Counted from the stretch's first letter, positions 28,017 to 37,361 are shown. The stretch: 64,000 bases of DNA from Acetobacter sp. (GCA_023665325.1 JAMPED010000010.1:9653-73652), one strand, 5' to 3'. The notes: generated by a model not told the origin, from the sequence alone. Numbers and translations: made by a program.

Positions 28017-29492
28017 ATGGCAGAAGAAATCAGCGAGCAAAGACAGAGCCGTCTTAATAAATTGGCTAGACTTGAAGAAATGGGGTATAATCCATATCCG
28101 TATCGTTTTACCCCAGATAGTTTTGCAAAAGATTTGCAAGAAAAATATAAAGATTTGGCTGCAGGAGAAAATACTGAAGACCGTGTGACTGTGGCTGGAC
28201 GGGCGATGGCTGTTAGAAACGATGGTATGTTTATCGATATGAAAGATAAGACTGGTAATATTCAGCTGTTTTGTCATAAATGTCATTTGGATGAAGAAAA
28301 TTTGAAACTTCTTAAATGTCTGGATATTGGTGATATTGTTGGGGTGACTGGGTTTATTCGTCGGACACCGCGTGGTGAGCTTTCTGTGGCGGCGGAGAAG
28401 TTTGATATTATTGCAAAATCACTTGAACCATTGCCAGAAAAGTTTCACGGTTTGACTGATGTGGAAACACGTTATCGTAAGCGTTATGTTGACCTTATCA
28501 TCAATGATGAAGCTAAAGATGTATTGATGAAACGTTGTAAAATTGTTTCTGCTGTTCGTGAGTTTTTTAACTCTAATGAATTTTTAGAGGTTGAAACGCC
28601 GACTTTTCATCCGATTATGGGGGGGGCGAACGCTAAGCCGTTTACTACGCATTATAATGCGCTGGATAATGAGTTCTTTTTGCGTATTGCGACAGAGCTT
28701 TATCTTAAAAAATTGGTTGTGGGTGGAATTGACCGTGTATTTGAAATTGGTAAAAACTATCGCAATGAGGGAATTGACAAGAACCACGTGCCAGAATTTA
28801 CAGCGTTGGAGGCTTATATGGCATATGGCGACTATAATGATATGGCAGATTTGATGTATCGTTTGGTCAATTTTGTGGTGAAAAAAGTATTTGGGACGGA
28901 AAAGTTGGTGTTAGATGGACACGAGATTGATTTTTCTAAACCATTCCCGAAAGTTTCTATTATTGATTTGATTAAGCGTGAGACAGGGGCTGATTTCCTT
29001 TCTGTTGAAACGGTTGAAGATGCGCGGGTGTTGGCGAAGTCTGTTGGCGTGGATGCTGACCATTGCTCGAATTGGGGAAAGGTTGTGCAAGAAGTGTTTG
29101 ATGAGAAAGTTGAGCATACACTCATTGAGCCAATTCACGTTTCTGATATGCCAAAAGATATTTCTCCGTTGGCAAAAACCCATCGTGATAATCCTCGGTT
29201 AGTGGAACACTTTGATACATATCTGTTAGGAATGGAGCTGGGGTGTGCTTATTCTGAGCTTTCAAATCCGTTGGAACAGATGGAGCGTTTTAAGGCACAG
29301 ATGGCCGAGCGTGAGAATGGGGATGATGAAGCTCAGATGCTCGATGAAAGCTTTATTGATGCGTTGTCATATGGTTTTGTGCCGACGACTGGTATGGGTA
29401 TGGGAATGGACCGATTAGCGAAGTTGTTGACTGGTGCACCGACTTTGCGTGATGTCATTTTGTTCCCGACTTTAAAGCAGGTCAAGAAATAA
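28017..29492 (+). CDS. lysS: Lysyl-tRNA synthetase, class II
   Basis: 491 residues. N-terminal OB-fold anticodon-binding domain (about 50-150), then the class II core: motif 2 FEIGKNYRNEGIDKNHVPEF and motif 3 GMGMGMDRLAKLL. Charges tRNA-Lys in the cytoplasm. The start at 28017 (MAEEISEQ...) gives the normal family length and follows the promoter; a longer frame from 27885 would include the promoter. Many alphaproteobacteria use the unrelated class I enzyme instead, so the class II form is worth noting. Confidence 0.95.
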   Translation: MAEEISEQRQSRLNKLARLEEMGYNPYPYRFTPDSFAKDLQEKYKDLAAGENTEDRVTVAGRAMAVRNDGMFIDMKDKTGNIQLFCHKCHLDEENLKLLKCLDIGDIVGVTGFIRRTPRGELSVAAEKFDIIAKSLEPLPEKFHGLTDVETRYRKRYVDLIINDEAKDVLMKRCKIVSAVREFFNSNEFLEVETPTFHPIMGGANAKPFTTHYNALDNEFFLRIATELYLKKLVVGGIDRVFEIGKNYRNEGIDKNHVPEFTALEAYMAYGDYNDMADLMYRLVNFVVKKVFGTEKLVLDGHEIDFSKPFPKVSIIDLIKRETGADFLSVETVEDARVLAKSVGVDADHCSNWGKVVQEVFDEKVEHTLIEPIHVSDMPKDISPLAKTHRDNPRLVEHFDTYLLGMELGCAYSELSNPLEQMERFKAQMAERENGDDEAQMLDESFIDALSYGFVPTTGMGMGMDRLAKLLTGAPTLRDVILFPTLKQVKK

Positions 29493-29511
29493 ACTGTTAG
29501 TGTTTCTTATT

Positions 29512-29547
29512 AACCGCACAAGCTGTTTGGATTGTGCGGTTTTTTTG
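29512..29547 (+). terminator. Rho-independent terminator of lysS
   Basis: AACCGCACAA pairs with TTGTGCGGTT (ten bases), followed by a T-run. Confidence 0.9.
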
Positions 29548-29559
29548 TGGTTTTGATGA

Positions 29560-30115
29560 GGGACGCTTGGGGCGGGAGATCCCTTGACTCGGGCAGCGGA
29601 GCTGGCTGCCCGAGAGGGATGACGGTGGCAGCGGCACGGGCAACGGTTTTGACTGTGCTTGGAGCGGGAGATCCCTTGACGGCTTGCAAGGCAAGCCGAG
29701 GGATGACGGGGAAGAGCGAGTATGATTTTGTTTCTTTTAATATGTCATCGCTCTGAGCGTAGCGAAGTCAAGCGATCTGGTGAGAGTATGGGTGGCAGCG
29801 GCACGGGCAACGGTTTTGACTGTGCTTGGAGTGGGAGATCCCTTGACGGGGCTTTGCCCCGAGGGATGACGGGGAAGAGCGAGTATGATTTTTGTTTCTT
29901 TTAATATGTCATCGCTCTGAACGAAGTGAAGTCAAGCGATCTCGTGAGAGTATGTTTTATGGATTGCCACGGTAGGTTGCGCTTACGCGCCGACCTCGCA
30001 ATGACGGGTTGCTGCTTGGAGCGGGAGATCCCTTGACGGGGCTTTGCCCCGAGGGATGACGGTGGCTGCAGCGGGCAGATGCTGCCTTACGGTGGTGCTT
30101 GCAATGACGGGGGAA
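29560..30115 (+). repeat. Largest cluster of interspersed palindromic repeats
   Basis: Four first-type elements with inner stems CTCGGGCAGC/GCTGCCCGAG (about 29587), CGGCTTGC/GCAAGCCG (about 29680), CGGGG/CCCCG (about 29847) and CGGGG/CCCCG (about 30035). Two ATCGC/AGCGAT elements lie at about 29747 and 29910, and a third-type element (GATTGCCACGG...CTCGCAATGACG) at about 29961-30005. Short open frames here are products of the repeats, not genes. Confidence 0.85.
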
Positions 30116-30177
30116 ATGTTGCTTTTTTGCTTGTTATTTGCAAATAATAGCGCATAATGCCTTGAGTTGACTTGATT

Positions 30178-31242
30178 ATGAGGCGTATGATGCGACGGTT
30201 GGTTTATGTGTGTGTACTTATATTTGGGGGGATTGGTGGTTGGCTTGCGGTACAAGCAAAGCATCCGTTTGGGCTGAATTATCGCCGAGTGGTGCTTAAT
30301 CTGCCGGTGACGTATTCTAAATTTTTGCAACAGTCTAATTATGCACTTGGAGAAAAATATTTGGCAGAGGATATGGCTAATGTTTTGCAACAATTAGGTT
30401 TTGATACAAAAATTTATGCATTGGAAGATGTTTATTCTAATAAAAATTTTCGGGCGGGATATGAAATTTATATGCGTGCCTTTCCAGAATTACAGTTTTC
30501 TGATTATCATAATTATTTTGATAATGATAAAATTGCGGTGCTGTATGAAACTATTCCTTATACATTTGATGAAGTAGCGCAGGCAGATGTGGTTTTTACA
30601 GGTTCGATGAAAAAGAATCGGGAATATCGTGAAAAAGGTATATATTCACATTTTTTACCACAATTTACGCGTTTAGATAAATTTTATTATGCGCCTAAAT
30701 CTGAATTAAAAACGAAATTATTATTTGTGGGTAATCGTTGGCCTGATACTGAGAATCGTAAATCTGTACAATATGCAATGGAATATGGTTTGGAACTTGA
30801 TGTGTATGGAGCGTGGTGGGATACTGTTTTGACAGGTGAATATGCTAAATTGCATAAAGGAAAGCAAATCTTAAGTGATAAGCTGAAGTATTATTATTCT
30901 TCGGCAGATATTGTGTTGAATGATACGCGCGAGGATATGATTGAGGCGGGTTTTATTAGCAATCGGATTTTTGATGTGACGGCGTGTGGCGGGTTTATAA
31001 TTTCTGACTATATTCCTGAAATTGAAGAAATTTATGGTGATACGGTACCAATGTATAAAACTAAAGAAGAGTTTAAAATGCTGATTGATTATTATCTTGC
31101 ACATCCGGAAGAACGACGGGAAAAAGCATTACGAGCGCAAAAAATTACACGGGAACGATTTGGCGCAGAACAAGCAATGGCAGAAATGATGCGGATATTG
31201 GAGGAATATCGACGGATGAGAGGATTGGGTGAAAATGAGTAA
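30178..31242 (+). CDS. CgeB-like glycosyltransferase with membrane anchor
   Basis: 354 residues. One N-terminal membrane helix, then a GT-B type protein whose C-terminal part fits the CgeB/Glyco_trans_1_2 group: VLNDTREDMIEAGFISNRIFDVTACGGFIISDY followed by a repeated helix HPEERREKALRAQ. It probably transfers a sugar in surface glycan synthesis, or is a non-catalytic relative. An in-frame TTG lies 6 bases before the chosen ATG. The next gene overlaps its stop and is related in layout, so the two likely work together. Confidence 0.75.
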   Translation: MRRMMRRLVYVCVLIFGGIGGWLAVQAKHPFGLNYRRVVLNLPVTYSKFLQQSNYALGEKYLAEDMANVLQQLGFDTKIYALEDVYSNKNFRAGYEIYMRAFPELQFSDYHNYFDNDKIAVLYETIPYTFDEVAQADVVFTGSMKKNREYREKGIYSHFLPQFTRLDKFYYAPKSELKTKLLFVGNRWPDTENRKSVQYAMEYGLELDVYGAWWDTVLTGEYAKLHKGKQILSDKLKYYYSSADIVLNDTREDMIEAGFISNRIFDVTACGGFIISDYIPEIEEIYGDTVPMYKTKEEFKMLIDYYLAHPEERREKALRAQKITRERFGAEQAMAEMMRILEEYRRMRGLGENE

Positions 31243-32164
31243 AAGTTGGAAAATATTTGCTATGGTTATGGTTTGTTTGCTCGTTGGTGTTGGGGGCGGT
31301 GTGTTTTTGCGACAAAATCAAGGGATGATTTTCGGAGAGCGTGTTGTTATTCGCGTGGGAAATGTTAAGGCGGAGATGGACTATGATTTGGCAGCGGCGA
31401 TTGATTATTTGGCGTATAAGATGGAACAAAATGGAGCGACTGTTTTAGGGATTACATATAGTGGGGAACTGTATCCTGAACGGTTTGACGAGGCGGACGT
31501 TAATGTGTATGTGCGCGGATATATTCCTTTTTATGATGTTCGTTTAGATGAAAATAGCAAAAATATATATTATATGCATCGGGTGCAGGGATTTCACAAA
31601 GAAGAATTGCGTGGGTTTGATAAATATCTTTTTTCTCAGAGAGAGGTATTATCGCAGATGGAAAAAGAAGTTGCGGCTGCTTATCTGGAGGGGGGAGCAG
31701 TGCCTCATTCGCGTTTGGAGCCAAGTTATGAATATGATATATTATATATTTTTGAAGAAGATAAAAATGGCTTTTATCATTTTATTAGCTCTCAATTTAA
31801 GGCGAAAGTTTTGAGTGGAATGGAGTTTGCGGCTTTAACAAATGAGGAAAAAGAGACTGTTTTGAGTAAGGCTAAATTGGTGGTCTACAATATGATGGTA
31901 TCTGAAGAAAATGATGTGGCAGACTATGATGACGAATATGTTGCGTATGCGGTGTATGATATTATGAGTTATGGACGTCCGTTAGTGACGAATAGACGGC
32001 AAGGACTGGAAGAACGTTTTAGTGGGACGATGTGGTTGTATAATAATGATTTTAATAGTCAGGCGATGGCTGTTATGCAGGCGTTGAGTTTGGCTGATAC
32101 GGTACGGGAAAATGCAGCAGCAGCGGCACGCAAGCAATTATTAGGGGAGGGAAGTTATAAGTAA
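31235..32164 (+). CDS. Glycosyltransferase-like membrane-anchored protein
   Basis: 309 residues. N-terminal membrane helix (about 5-24), then a domain laid out like the previous gene: an early two-strand region, an internal segment of the type FISSQFKAKVLSGMEF, and a late YDIMSYGRPLVTNRRQGLEE segment that corresponds to the donor-binding part of CgeB-like enzymes. Sequence is more diverged, and key residues of a catalytic enzyme cannot be confirmed. It overlaps the upstream stop codon by 8 bases, so translational coupling is likely. A GTG at 31229 is an alternative start. Confidence 0.6.
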   Translation: MSKSWKIFAMVMVCLLVGVGGGVFLRQNQGMIFGERVVIRVGNVKAEMDYDLAAAIDYLAYKMEQNGATVLGITYSGELYPERFDEADVNVYVRGYIPFYDVRLDENSKNIYYMHRVQGFHKEELRGFDKYLFSQREVLSQMEKEVAAAYLEGGAVPHSRLEPSYEYDILYIFEEDKNGFYHFISSQFKAKVLSGMEFAALTNEEKETVLSKAKLVVYNMMVSEENDVADYDDEYVAYAVYDIMSYGRPLVTNRRQGLEERFSGTMWLYNNDFNSQAMAVMQALSLADTVRENAAAAARKQLLGEGSYK

Positions 32165-32272
32165 AGTTTTTTTTGTGGGGTTTAGATATTTTTAACTAAA
32201 TAGGTAGTATAGGTCTTATATGCAGCAGAGGAGAACCAATGCGGGCATAATGGAAAAATATAATAAGGAAAT

Positions 32273-32497
32273 ATGAAAATGACGACAAATGCACAAGTTG
32301 ATTTTTTGAACGATATTAAAGATAAAAAAGTTTCGGTGACTGTTTTTTTGATTAACGGTGTGAAATTACAAGGTGTTATCACTTGGTTTGATAACAGCTC
32401 ATTGTTACTCAGACGTGATGGTCATACTCAGCTTGTTTATTCTCACGCTGTGTCAACGATTATGCCGGCTACGCCGATTGATGTGGTTGAAGATTAG
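32273..32497 (+). CDS. hfq: RNA chaperone Hfq
   Basis: 74 residues. Sm1 motif region [29 protein letters not shown] and Sm2 region [12 protein letters not shown]. It forms a hexamer that pairs small RNAs with messages. AAGGA precedes the ATG. hflX follows directly, the arrangement conserved in many proteobacteria. Confidence 0.96.
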   Translation: MKMTTNAQVDFLNDIKDKKVSVTVFLINGVKLQGVITWFDNSSLLLRRDGHTQLVYSHAVSTIMPATPIDVVED

Positions 32498-32499
32498 TT

Positions 32500-33765
32500 T
32501 TGCTGGTTATCGAAAAAGATAAAAAGACAAAAACGGCGGTTGTCTGCCCTGTGGTGAAAGCCGACCGGATGTTTTGCTCGGATGAGGATATGACGAATCG
32601 GAAGAGTGAGGCGGAAGGTTTGGTGACAGCGATGGGGCAGGACGTCGTTTTTTGTTGTGTTATCAAATTAGCCAAAGTGCTCTCTGGAACGTTTTTTGGC
32701 AAAGGGGTGATTGAACGACTGAAAACGGCTTGTGAAGAAAACGAAGCTGAGCTTTTGGTGGTTGATATGACCTTAACCCCTGTGCAACAGCGTAATCTTG
32801 AAAAAGCGCTTAAAGTTAAGGTTATTGACCGGACGGCTGTAATATTGGAAATATTTGGTCGGAGAGCGCAAACTAAAGAGGGTAAACTACAGGTGGAGTT
32901 GGCACACCTAACGTATCAACGTGGACGATTGGTGCGTAGTTGGACACACTTGGAGCGGCAACGTGGTGGCGGCGGTTTTTTGGGCGGTCCAGGAGAAACC
33001 CAAATTGAGCTTGATCGGCGACATTTGGATACTCGAATTCTTAAAATTAAAAAAGAATTAGAAAAAGTACGGCAGACTCGTGCCATTCAGCGTTCGGCTC
33101 GAGTAAAAGTTCCATATCCGGTGGCGGCATTGGTGGGATATACTAATGCGGGAAAATCGACGTTATTTAATTATATTACTAAGTCTGATGTGTTTGCCAA
33201 GGATATGCTTTTTGCGACACTTGACCCGACGATGCGTAAAATTGAGTTGGGGCAGGGGATGGATATTATTCTTTCGGATACGGTAGGATTTATTTCTAAC
33301 TTGCCACACGAGTTGGTGATGGCTTTTCGAGCAACGCTTGAGGAGGTGTTAGAGGCTGATGTGATTTTGAATGTTATTGACTGTGCTAATCCGAAATATA
33401 AAGAGCAACGTGAGGATGTGTTGGCGGTTTTGCACGAACTAGGATTGACAAAGATTGAGTTTGAGCAAAACTATGTGGAAGTGTTTAATAAAATTGATTT
33501 ACTGGATGAGGATGAAAAAGAACATCTACTTAAGCGACGCGGGAATAATCTGGCTGTTGTATCAGCCCTTGATGGTGCGGGAGTTGATGAGCTATTGGCT
33601 TTATTGTATCAGAAATTTGAGAAGAAGAGGGTTGTTTCTGAAGTGGTATTGGAGATGACGGATGGGCAGGGGATTGCGGCTGTTTATCGTCATAATGTTG
33701 TTTTAGAACGTAGAGATGATGTGAAACAAGGGAAAGTTTATCTGAAAATTAAGAAAAACGTATAA
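32500..33765 (+). CDS. hflX: Ribosome-associated GTPase HflX
   Basis: 421 residues. N-terminal HflX domain with the RGGGGFLGGPGETQIE glycine-rich linker, then a G domain: G1 GYTNAGKSTLFN, G3 DTVGFI, G4 NKID. It splits or rescues stalled ribosomes under stress. The likely start is TTG at 32500, two bases after the hfq stop; the next ATG (32569) would remove part of the N-terminal domain. Co-transcribed with hfq. Confidence 0.94.
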   Translation: MLVIEKDKKTKTAVVCPVVKADRMFCSDEDMTNRKSEAEGLVTAMGQDVVFCCVIKLAKVLSGTFFGKGVIERLKTACEENEAELLVVDMTLTPVQQRNLEKALKVKVIDRTAVILEIFGRRAQTKEGKLQVELAHLTYQRGRLVRSWTHLERQRGGGGFLGGPGETQIELDRRHLDTRILKIKKELEKVRQTRAIQRSARVKVPYPVAALVGYTNAGKSTLFNYITKSDVFAKDMLFATLDPTMRKIELGQGMDIILSDTVGFISNLPHELVMAFRATLEEVLEADVILNVIDCANPKYKEQREDVLAVLHELGLTKIEFEQNYVEVFNKIDLLDEDEKEHLLKRRGNNLAVVSALDGAGVDELLALLYQKFEKKRVVSEVVLEMTDGQGIAAVYRHNVVLERRDDVKQGKVYLKIKKNV

Positions 33766-33829
33766 AGTGTTTGATTATATTGTAAAAATAAGGTAAAATA
33801 ATTTTGTATTTAGGTGGAGGATCCGGAAG

Positions 33830-35446
33830 ATGATAGAATTAGGGGAAGAATTTAGCAAAAATGATCGCTATTTGGTGGATGAATATTTGCAGTATGGAAC
33901 GGATGATTTCCTCTTTGTTGGTGTGGGGGATAAGAGTTTTGTGGTGCCCTATAAATATCGGGTGGGGGCAAAAGATGAAACAGCTGCGGTTGAGCAATTT
34001 AAAGAAGCATTGCTTGATTTTCAAAATAATGATATACGGCAATATCAAAAGGCGGGTTTGCCGGTGCGTCGAGTGAGTTATGAACGGACGCAATATGTTG
34101 TACCATTTGAGGCGAGAGATGCGGTTAATGTTTCACCCAAAAAGGTTGCTGATTATGTATCTGGTTTAGCACAGAAAAAGTATGATTTAATTATCAATGC
34201 ACATCGTTATTTAAAAAATGGTGGGATAGGACTGGGGGATGTTGATATGTCTTCTGCGGCATATAAGAAATATTCTCATTATCTTAATCTACATTGTGAG
34301 CAAGAGCGGAAGCAAGGATTGCGTGTTCAGTCTGTGGCACAGAAAGCTAAAGGTCAAAAGAGTAAACAATTTAATATTAGTGCAGAAGAAATTGCAATTC
34401 AGGCGGGACGTTTGGCTGAAAAGGCTTGGAATACAGTCAAAGAATATCCGAAAACTTCAGGTGCTGCTGCCTTTTTGATTGGGATGACGATGTTGGGAGG
34501 GCATTTGCAGCCTAGAGGATGTTCAAGCGATGAACCTTGGGAAGAAGTACCGATTGAAGATATTGTTGATACAACAAGTTATACAGACTTTATGGGGACA
34601 AAACATTCGGATTCATTGGGAAATATTGCTCGAATTATGAATATGAAAGCTGAAATTTCAGCGATGTTGATTGCCGTGGAAGGATATGCGGATGAGGCGT
34701 ATCCTGATGGTAAAAAAGTGCCAACGATTGGTTCGGGGACGACGTTTTATATTGATGAAAACGGTAAAGAGACGAAAGTTACACTTACTGACGTCACAAC
34801 ACCGGAGAAAGCAATGCGAGATAAATGGCGTTATATTGAGGCAAAAATGTTGCCACTTTTAGGGGATTGTATAGGGCGAAGTTGCTCTAATGAAGAGTTG
34901 ATGGCGTGTATAGGTGCTGGTTTTTGTTGGGGAAAAGATGCTTTTAAGGACTCAAGTTTTTATAAATCTGTTTGTGCAGGGGAGTCACTTGAACAACAGA
35001 AACGGAAATTAACTGGTTTTAGAAAGCAAAAAGGACTGCTTAAGAGAAGTTATGTTTTAGCGGCGTGTTTGACAGGGGACTGGACTGCAAAAGATTTGCT
35101 AGAGATGCCGATTTACAAATATAAAGATTATGGATATTTGAATAGTGCTATTTATCGACTAGCGCTTAGTGATATTATGCCGTGCAAAAAAGATAAAAAT
35201 GGTAAATTTTTAAGAGATAAAGACGGAAATCAAATTCCAGTGGTGGAGAAAGATGGTTTTTGTTCGTTTTATGACAATACGGCTGAAATTAAGAAAAAGA
35301 TTCAGTATCAGGCGGAACTTTCAAAAGCGCAAAAGAAAAGAGTGAGAGATTTTATGCCTGATGAAATGATACAAAGTATCAATTTGCAATTTAATAGTGA
35401 GGCGTTTAATCTGGCATTACAAGAACACCAGCGTGGTGGGCGGTAA
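33830..35446 (+). CDS. Protein with a T4-lysozyme-like (GH24) domain
   Basis: 538 residues. The first 200 residues are charged and not recognised; a possible membrane segment follows (about 211-226, AAAFLIGMTMLGG). From about 275 there is a GH24 lysozyme domain: E284 in IAVEGYADEAY, D293 in PDGKKVPTIGSG and T299 match T4 lysozyme Glu11, Asp20 and Thr26 at exactly the same spacing. Extra cysteines lie in the domain (GRSCSNEELMACIGAGFCWG). It would cut peptidoglycan, but no signal peptide is present, so it may be exported another way or anchored. It ends with a basic tail (QRGGR). Not near the prophage genes. Confidence 0.75.
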   Translation: MIELGEEFSKNDRYLVDEYLQYGTDDFLFVGVGDKSFVVPYKYRVGAKDETAAVEQFKEALLDFQNNDIRQYQKAGLPVRRVSYERTQYVVPFEARDAVNVSPKKVADYVSGLAQKKYDLIINAHRYLKNGGIGLGDVDMSSAAYKKYSHYLNLHCEQERKQGLRVQSVAQKAKGQKSKQFNISAEEIAIQAGRLAEKAWNTVKEYPKTSGAAAFLIGMTMLGGHLQPRGCSSDEPWEEVPIEDIVDTTSYTDFMGTKHSDSLGNIARIMNMKAEISAMLIAVEGYADEAYPDGKKVPTIGSGTTFYIDENGKETKVTLTDVTTPEKAMRDKWRYIEAKMLPLLGDCIGRSCSNEELMACIGAGFCWGKDAFKDSSFYKSVCAGESLEQQKRKLTGFRKQKGLLKRSYVLAACLTGDWTAKDLLEMPIYKYKDYGYLNSAIYRLALSDIMPCKKDKNGKFLRDKDGNQIPVVEKDGFCSFYDNTAEIKKKIQYQAELSKAQKKRVRDFMPDEMIQSINLQFNSEAFNLALQEHQRGGR

Positions 35447-35542
35447 AGCTTATAATATTCGGTAGAACAAACGGATAATTGTTTTTAGAATAAAAATAGA
35501 ACAAAAAAGAGCAGGGGACTGTGCAAAACTTTGACAATGTGC

Positions 35543-35571
35543 TTGTCAATCAGTGCATTTTAGGCATTATA
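35543..35571 (+). promoter_or_regulatory. Promoter of kdsB
   Basis: TTGTCA (35543-35548) and ATTATA (35566-35571) with 17 bases between, 34 bases before the kdsB start. Confidence 0.6.
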
Positions 35572-35605
35572 ACCATATATGTATTATGATTTAGGAGCTG
35601 AATTT

Positions 35606-36412
35606 ATGGTTAAAACTTTGGTGGTTATTCCGGCACGATATGGATCTTCAAGATTTCCGGGGAAGCCTTTGGCAAAAATTGCTGGCAAAGAAATGTTGTT
35701 ACGTGTGGTGGAGATTGCAAAAAAAGGAACTGCACACACAGAAGCACGAATTGTTGTAGCAACGGAAGACCAGCGGATTGTTGATTTTTGCGTGGCTAAT
35801 GGTGTTGAGTGTTTGATGACAAGTGATGCTTGCAAGACAGGTTCTGACCGTGTTTGTGAGGCGGTTAAACTTTTGGGCGAAAAGCCAGAGTTTATTATAA
35901 ATTTACAAGGAGATAATCCTGTTTGCCCTCCAAAGTTTATTGAAGAGTTGATTAGGGCTTTTGAAGAAGATAAAACGGTTGATTTGGTTACACCTTGCAC
36001 CGAGCTTAGCTGGGACGCTTTGGATAAATTGCGTGAAAGCAAAAAGACGACGCCATTTTCGGGGACGACTTGTGTGGCTGATAAAAATGGGTATGCGCTT
36101 TGGTTTTCAAAAAATATTATTCCAGCAATTCGAAAAGAAGCTGATTTGCGCGAGAAAAGTGAGAAAAGTCCTGTATTGCGGCATATTGGTCTTTATGGCT
36201 ATAAGTCTGAATCTTTGTTTAAGTTCAAAGAGTTAGAAGAGAGTTCTTATGAGAAACTTGAAGGATTGGAACAGCTGAGATTTTTAGAGAATGGAATGAA
36301 AATTAAGATTGCTAAGGTGGATTATGGCGCATTTGAGGGAATGAGCGGAGTTGATTCGCCTGAGGATTTGAAACGTGCTGAAGCATTGTTTGAGAAATAT
36401 GGTGAGTTTTAG
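35606..36412 (+). CDS. kdsB: 3-deoxy-manno-octulosonate cytidylyltransferase
   Basis: 268 residues. N-terminal nucleotide-binding signature VVIPARYGSSRFPGKPL and the QGDNP metal/nucleotide segment. Makes CMP-Kdo from CTP and Kdo for the inner core of lipopolysaccharide, so the cell has an LPS outer membrane. The start at 35606 has AGGAG upstream; an earlier in-frame ATG at 35579 lies too near the promoter. A short gap of 12 bases leads to the phosphatase gene. Confidence 0.94.
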   Translation: MVKTLVVIPARYGSSRFPGKPLAKIAGKEMLLRVVEIAKKGTAHTEARIVVATEDQRIVDFCVANGVECLMTSDACKTGSDRVCEAVKLLGEKPEFIINLQGDNPVCPPKFIEELIRAFEEDKTVDLVTPCTELSWDALDKLRESKKTTPFSGTTCVADKNGYALWFSKNIIPAIRKEADLREKSEKSPVLRHIGLYGYKSESLFKFKELEESSYEKLEGLEQLRFLENGMKIKIAKVDYGAFEGMSGVDSPEDLKRAEALFEKYGEF

Positions 36413-36424
36413 GAGGTATTGTTT

Positions 36425-37072
36425 ATGACGACGAGAATCATTATTGCACGCCACGGTAACACATTTACTAAAGACCAAACGCCACTGAGAGTAGGCGGGC
36501 GGACGGACTTGCCTTTGGTTGAGACAGAAAGAGGTGCTAATATTGGTAAATATTTGAAAATGCGTGGTTTGATTCCAGCAGTTGTTTTTGCTGCGCCGTT
36601 AAAACGGACAACCGAAACGGCTCGTTTGGCGATTGCAGCGTTGGATAAAGATATTCCTTTGAAAAGTGATGAGCGTTTTACTGAGATTGATTATGGTCCA
36701 GATGAGGCGAAGACTGAAGAAGAGGTTATTGCCCGTATTGGTCAAGAAGCTATGGATAAGTGGAATGCTGAAGCGATTGTTCCTGAAGGATGGAATGTGT
36801 CTGTTGACGGAATTATTAAGGCTTGGCAAGACTTTGCTGCAGAAATTGAACGTGATTATAAAGGTAAGACGGTGATGTTGGTTAGTTCAAATGGAATTAT
36901 TCGTTTTGCTCCATATTTGACAGGCGATTTTGAGAAGTTTATTGAAGAACACAATATCAAGGTTGGTACAGGCGGGGTGTGTATTCTTGAGAAAGAGGAT
37001 GATGAGACATATTGGTCTGTGACTGATTGGGGAATTAAACCTAAAGATAAATTGGTTGGTCTTGGTATTTAG
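36425..37072 (+). CDS. Histidine phosphatase family protein
   Basis: 215 residues. The phosphohistidine motif ARHGNTF is at the N-terminus, with the second Arg in PLKRTTETA and the later Glu in TEIDYG. It belongs to the phosphoglycerate mutase-like group that removes phosphate from small molecules or proteins; the substrate is not shown. A perfect AGGAGG lies 8 bases before the ATG. It follows kdsB closely and may dephosphorylate a sugar intermediate, but that is inference. Ends at a strong terminator next to the prophage. Confidence 0.85.
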   Translation: MTTRIIIARHGNTFTKDQTPLRVGGRTDLPLVETERGANIGKYLKMRGLIPAVVFAAPLKRTTETARLAIAALDKDIPLKSDERFTEIDYGPDEAKTEEEVIARIGQEAMDKWNAEAIVPEGWNVSVDGIIKAWQDFAAEIERDYKGKTVMLVSSNGIIRFAPYLTGDFEKFIEEHNIKVGTGGVCILEKEDDETYWSVTDWGIKPKDKLVGLGI

Positions 37073-37082
37073 GTTTGGATTA

Positions 37083-37110
37083 AGGCTCTGAGTTTTTCAG
37101 AGCTTTTTTT
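37083..37110 (+). terminator. Rho-independent terminator left of the dif-like site
   Basis: AGGCTCTGA pairs with TCAGAGCTT, followed by a T-run. It closes the last host gene before the prophage. Confidence 0.85.
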
Positions 37111-37332
37111 AGCGATGTGAGCGTGGAAATTATCATTTGTTTATATTGAGCTCGTTCTGAGCGTCCAAAATTTTATGTTGTAATTTGGCTGGAAGTCTTA
37201 TCTGAATTGGTTTTGAAGTTGTTTGCAAAATAATTTTGTGTTTAATTTGTGTATGATTGATAAAAATGCGACATTTTATATTATTTAAATTTTGTTTATA
37301 AGATATTGTTTTTAATATTCTTTTTATATCTA

Positions 37333-37361
37333 ACTATACATAATATATATTATGCGACAAG
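37333..37361 (+). other. dif-like XerCD site, left prophage junction (attL)
   Basis: A 28-base site: ACTATACATAA (XerD-type arm), TATATA (centre), TTATGCGACAA (XerC-type arm). Read on the minus strand it matches the Escherichia coli dif site at about 20 of 28 positions from memory. Positions 37342-37361 are repeated exactly at 45361-45380. The surrounding 37111-37492 is AT-rich and has no gene. Confidence 0.8.

Noticed and set aside
29532..29904. Two overlapping frames with similar peptides
   Set aside because: The peptides are similar only because the same repeat element is translated twice.
6901..30115. CRISPR array
   Set aside because: The repeats are palindromic, spaced irregularly, scattered over tens of kilobases and have no regular spacers or cas genes nearby.
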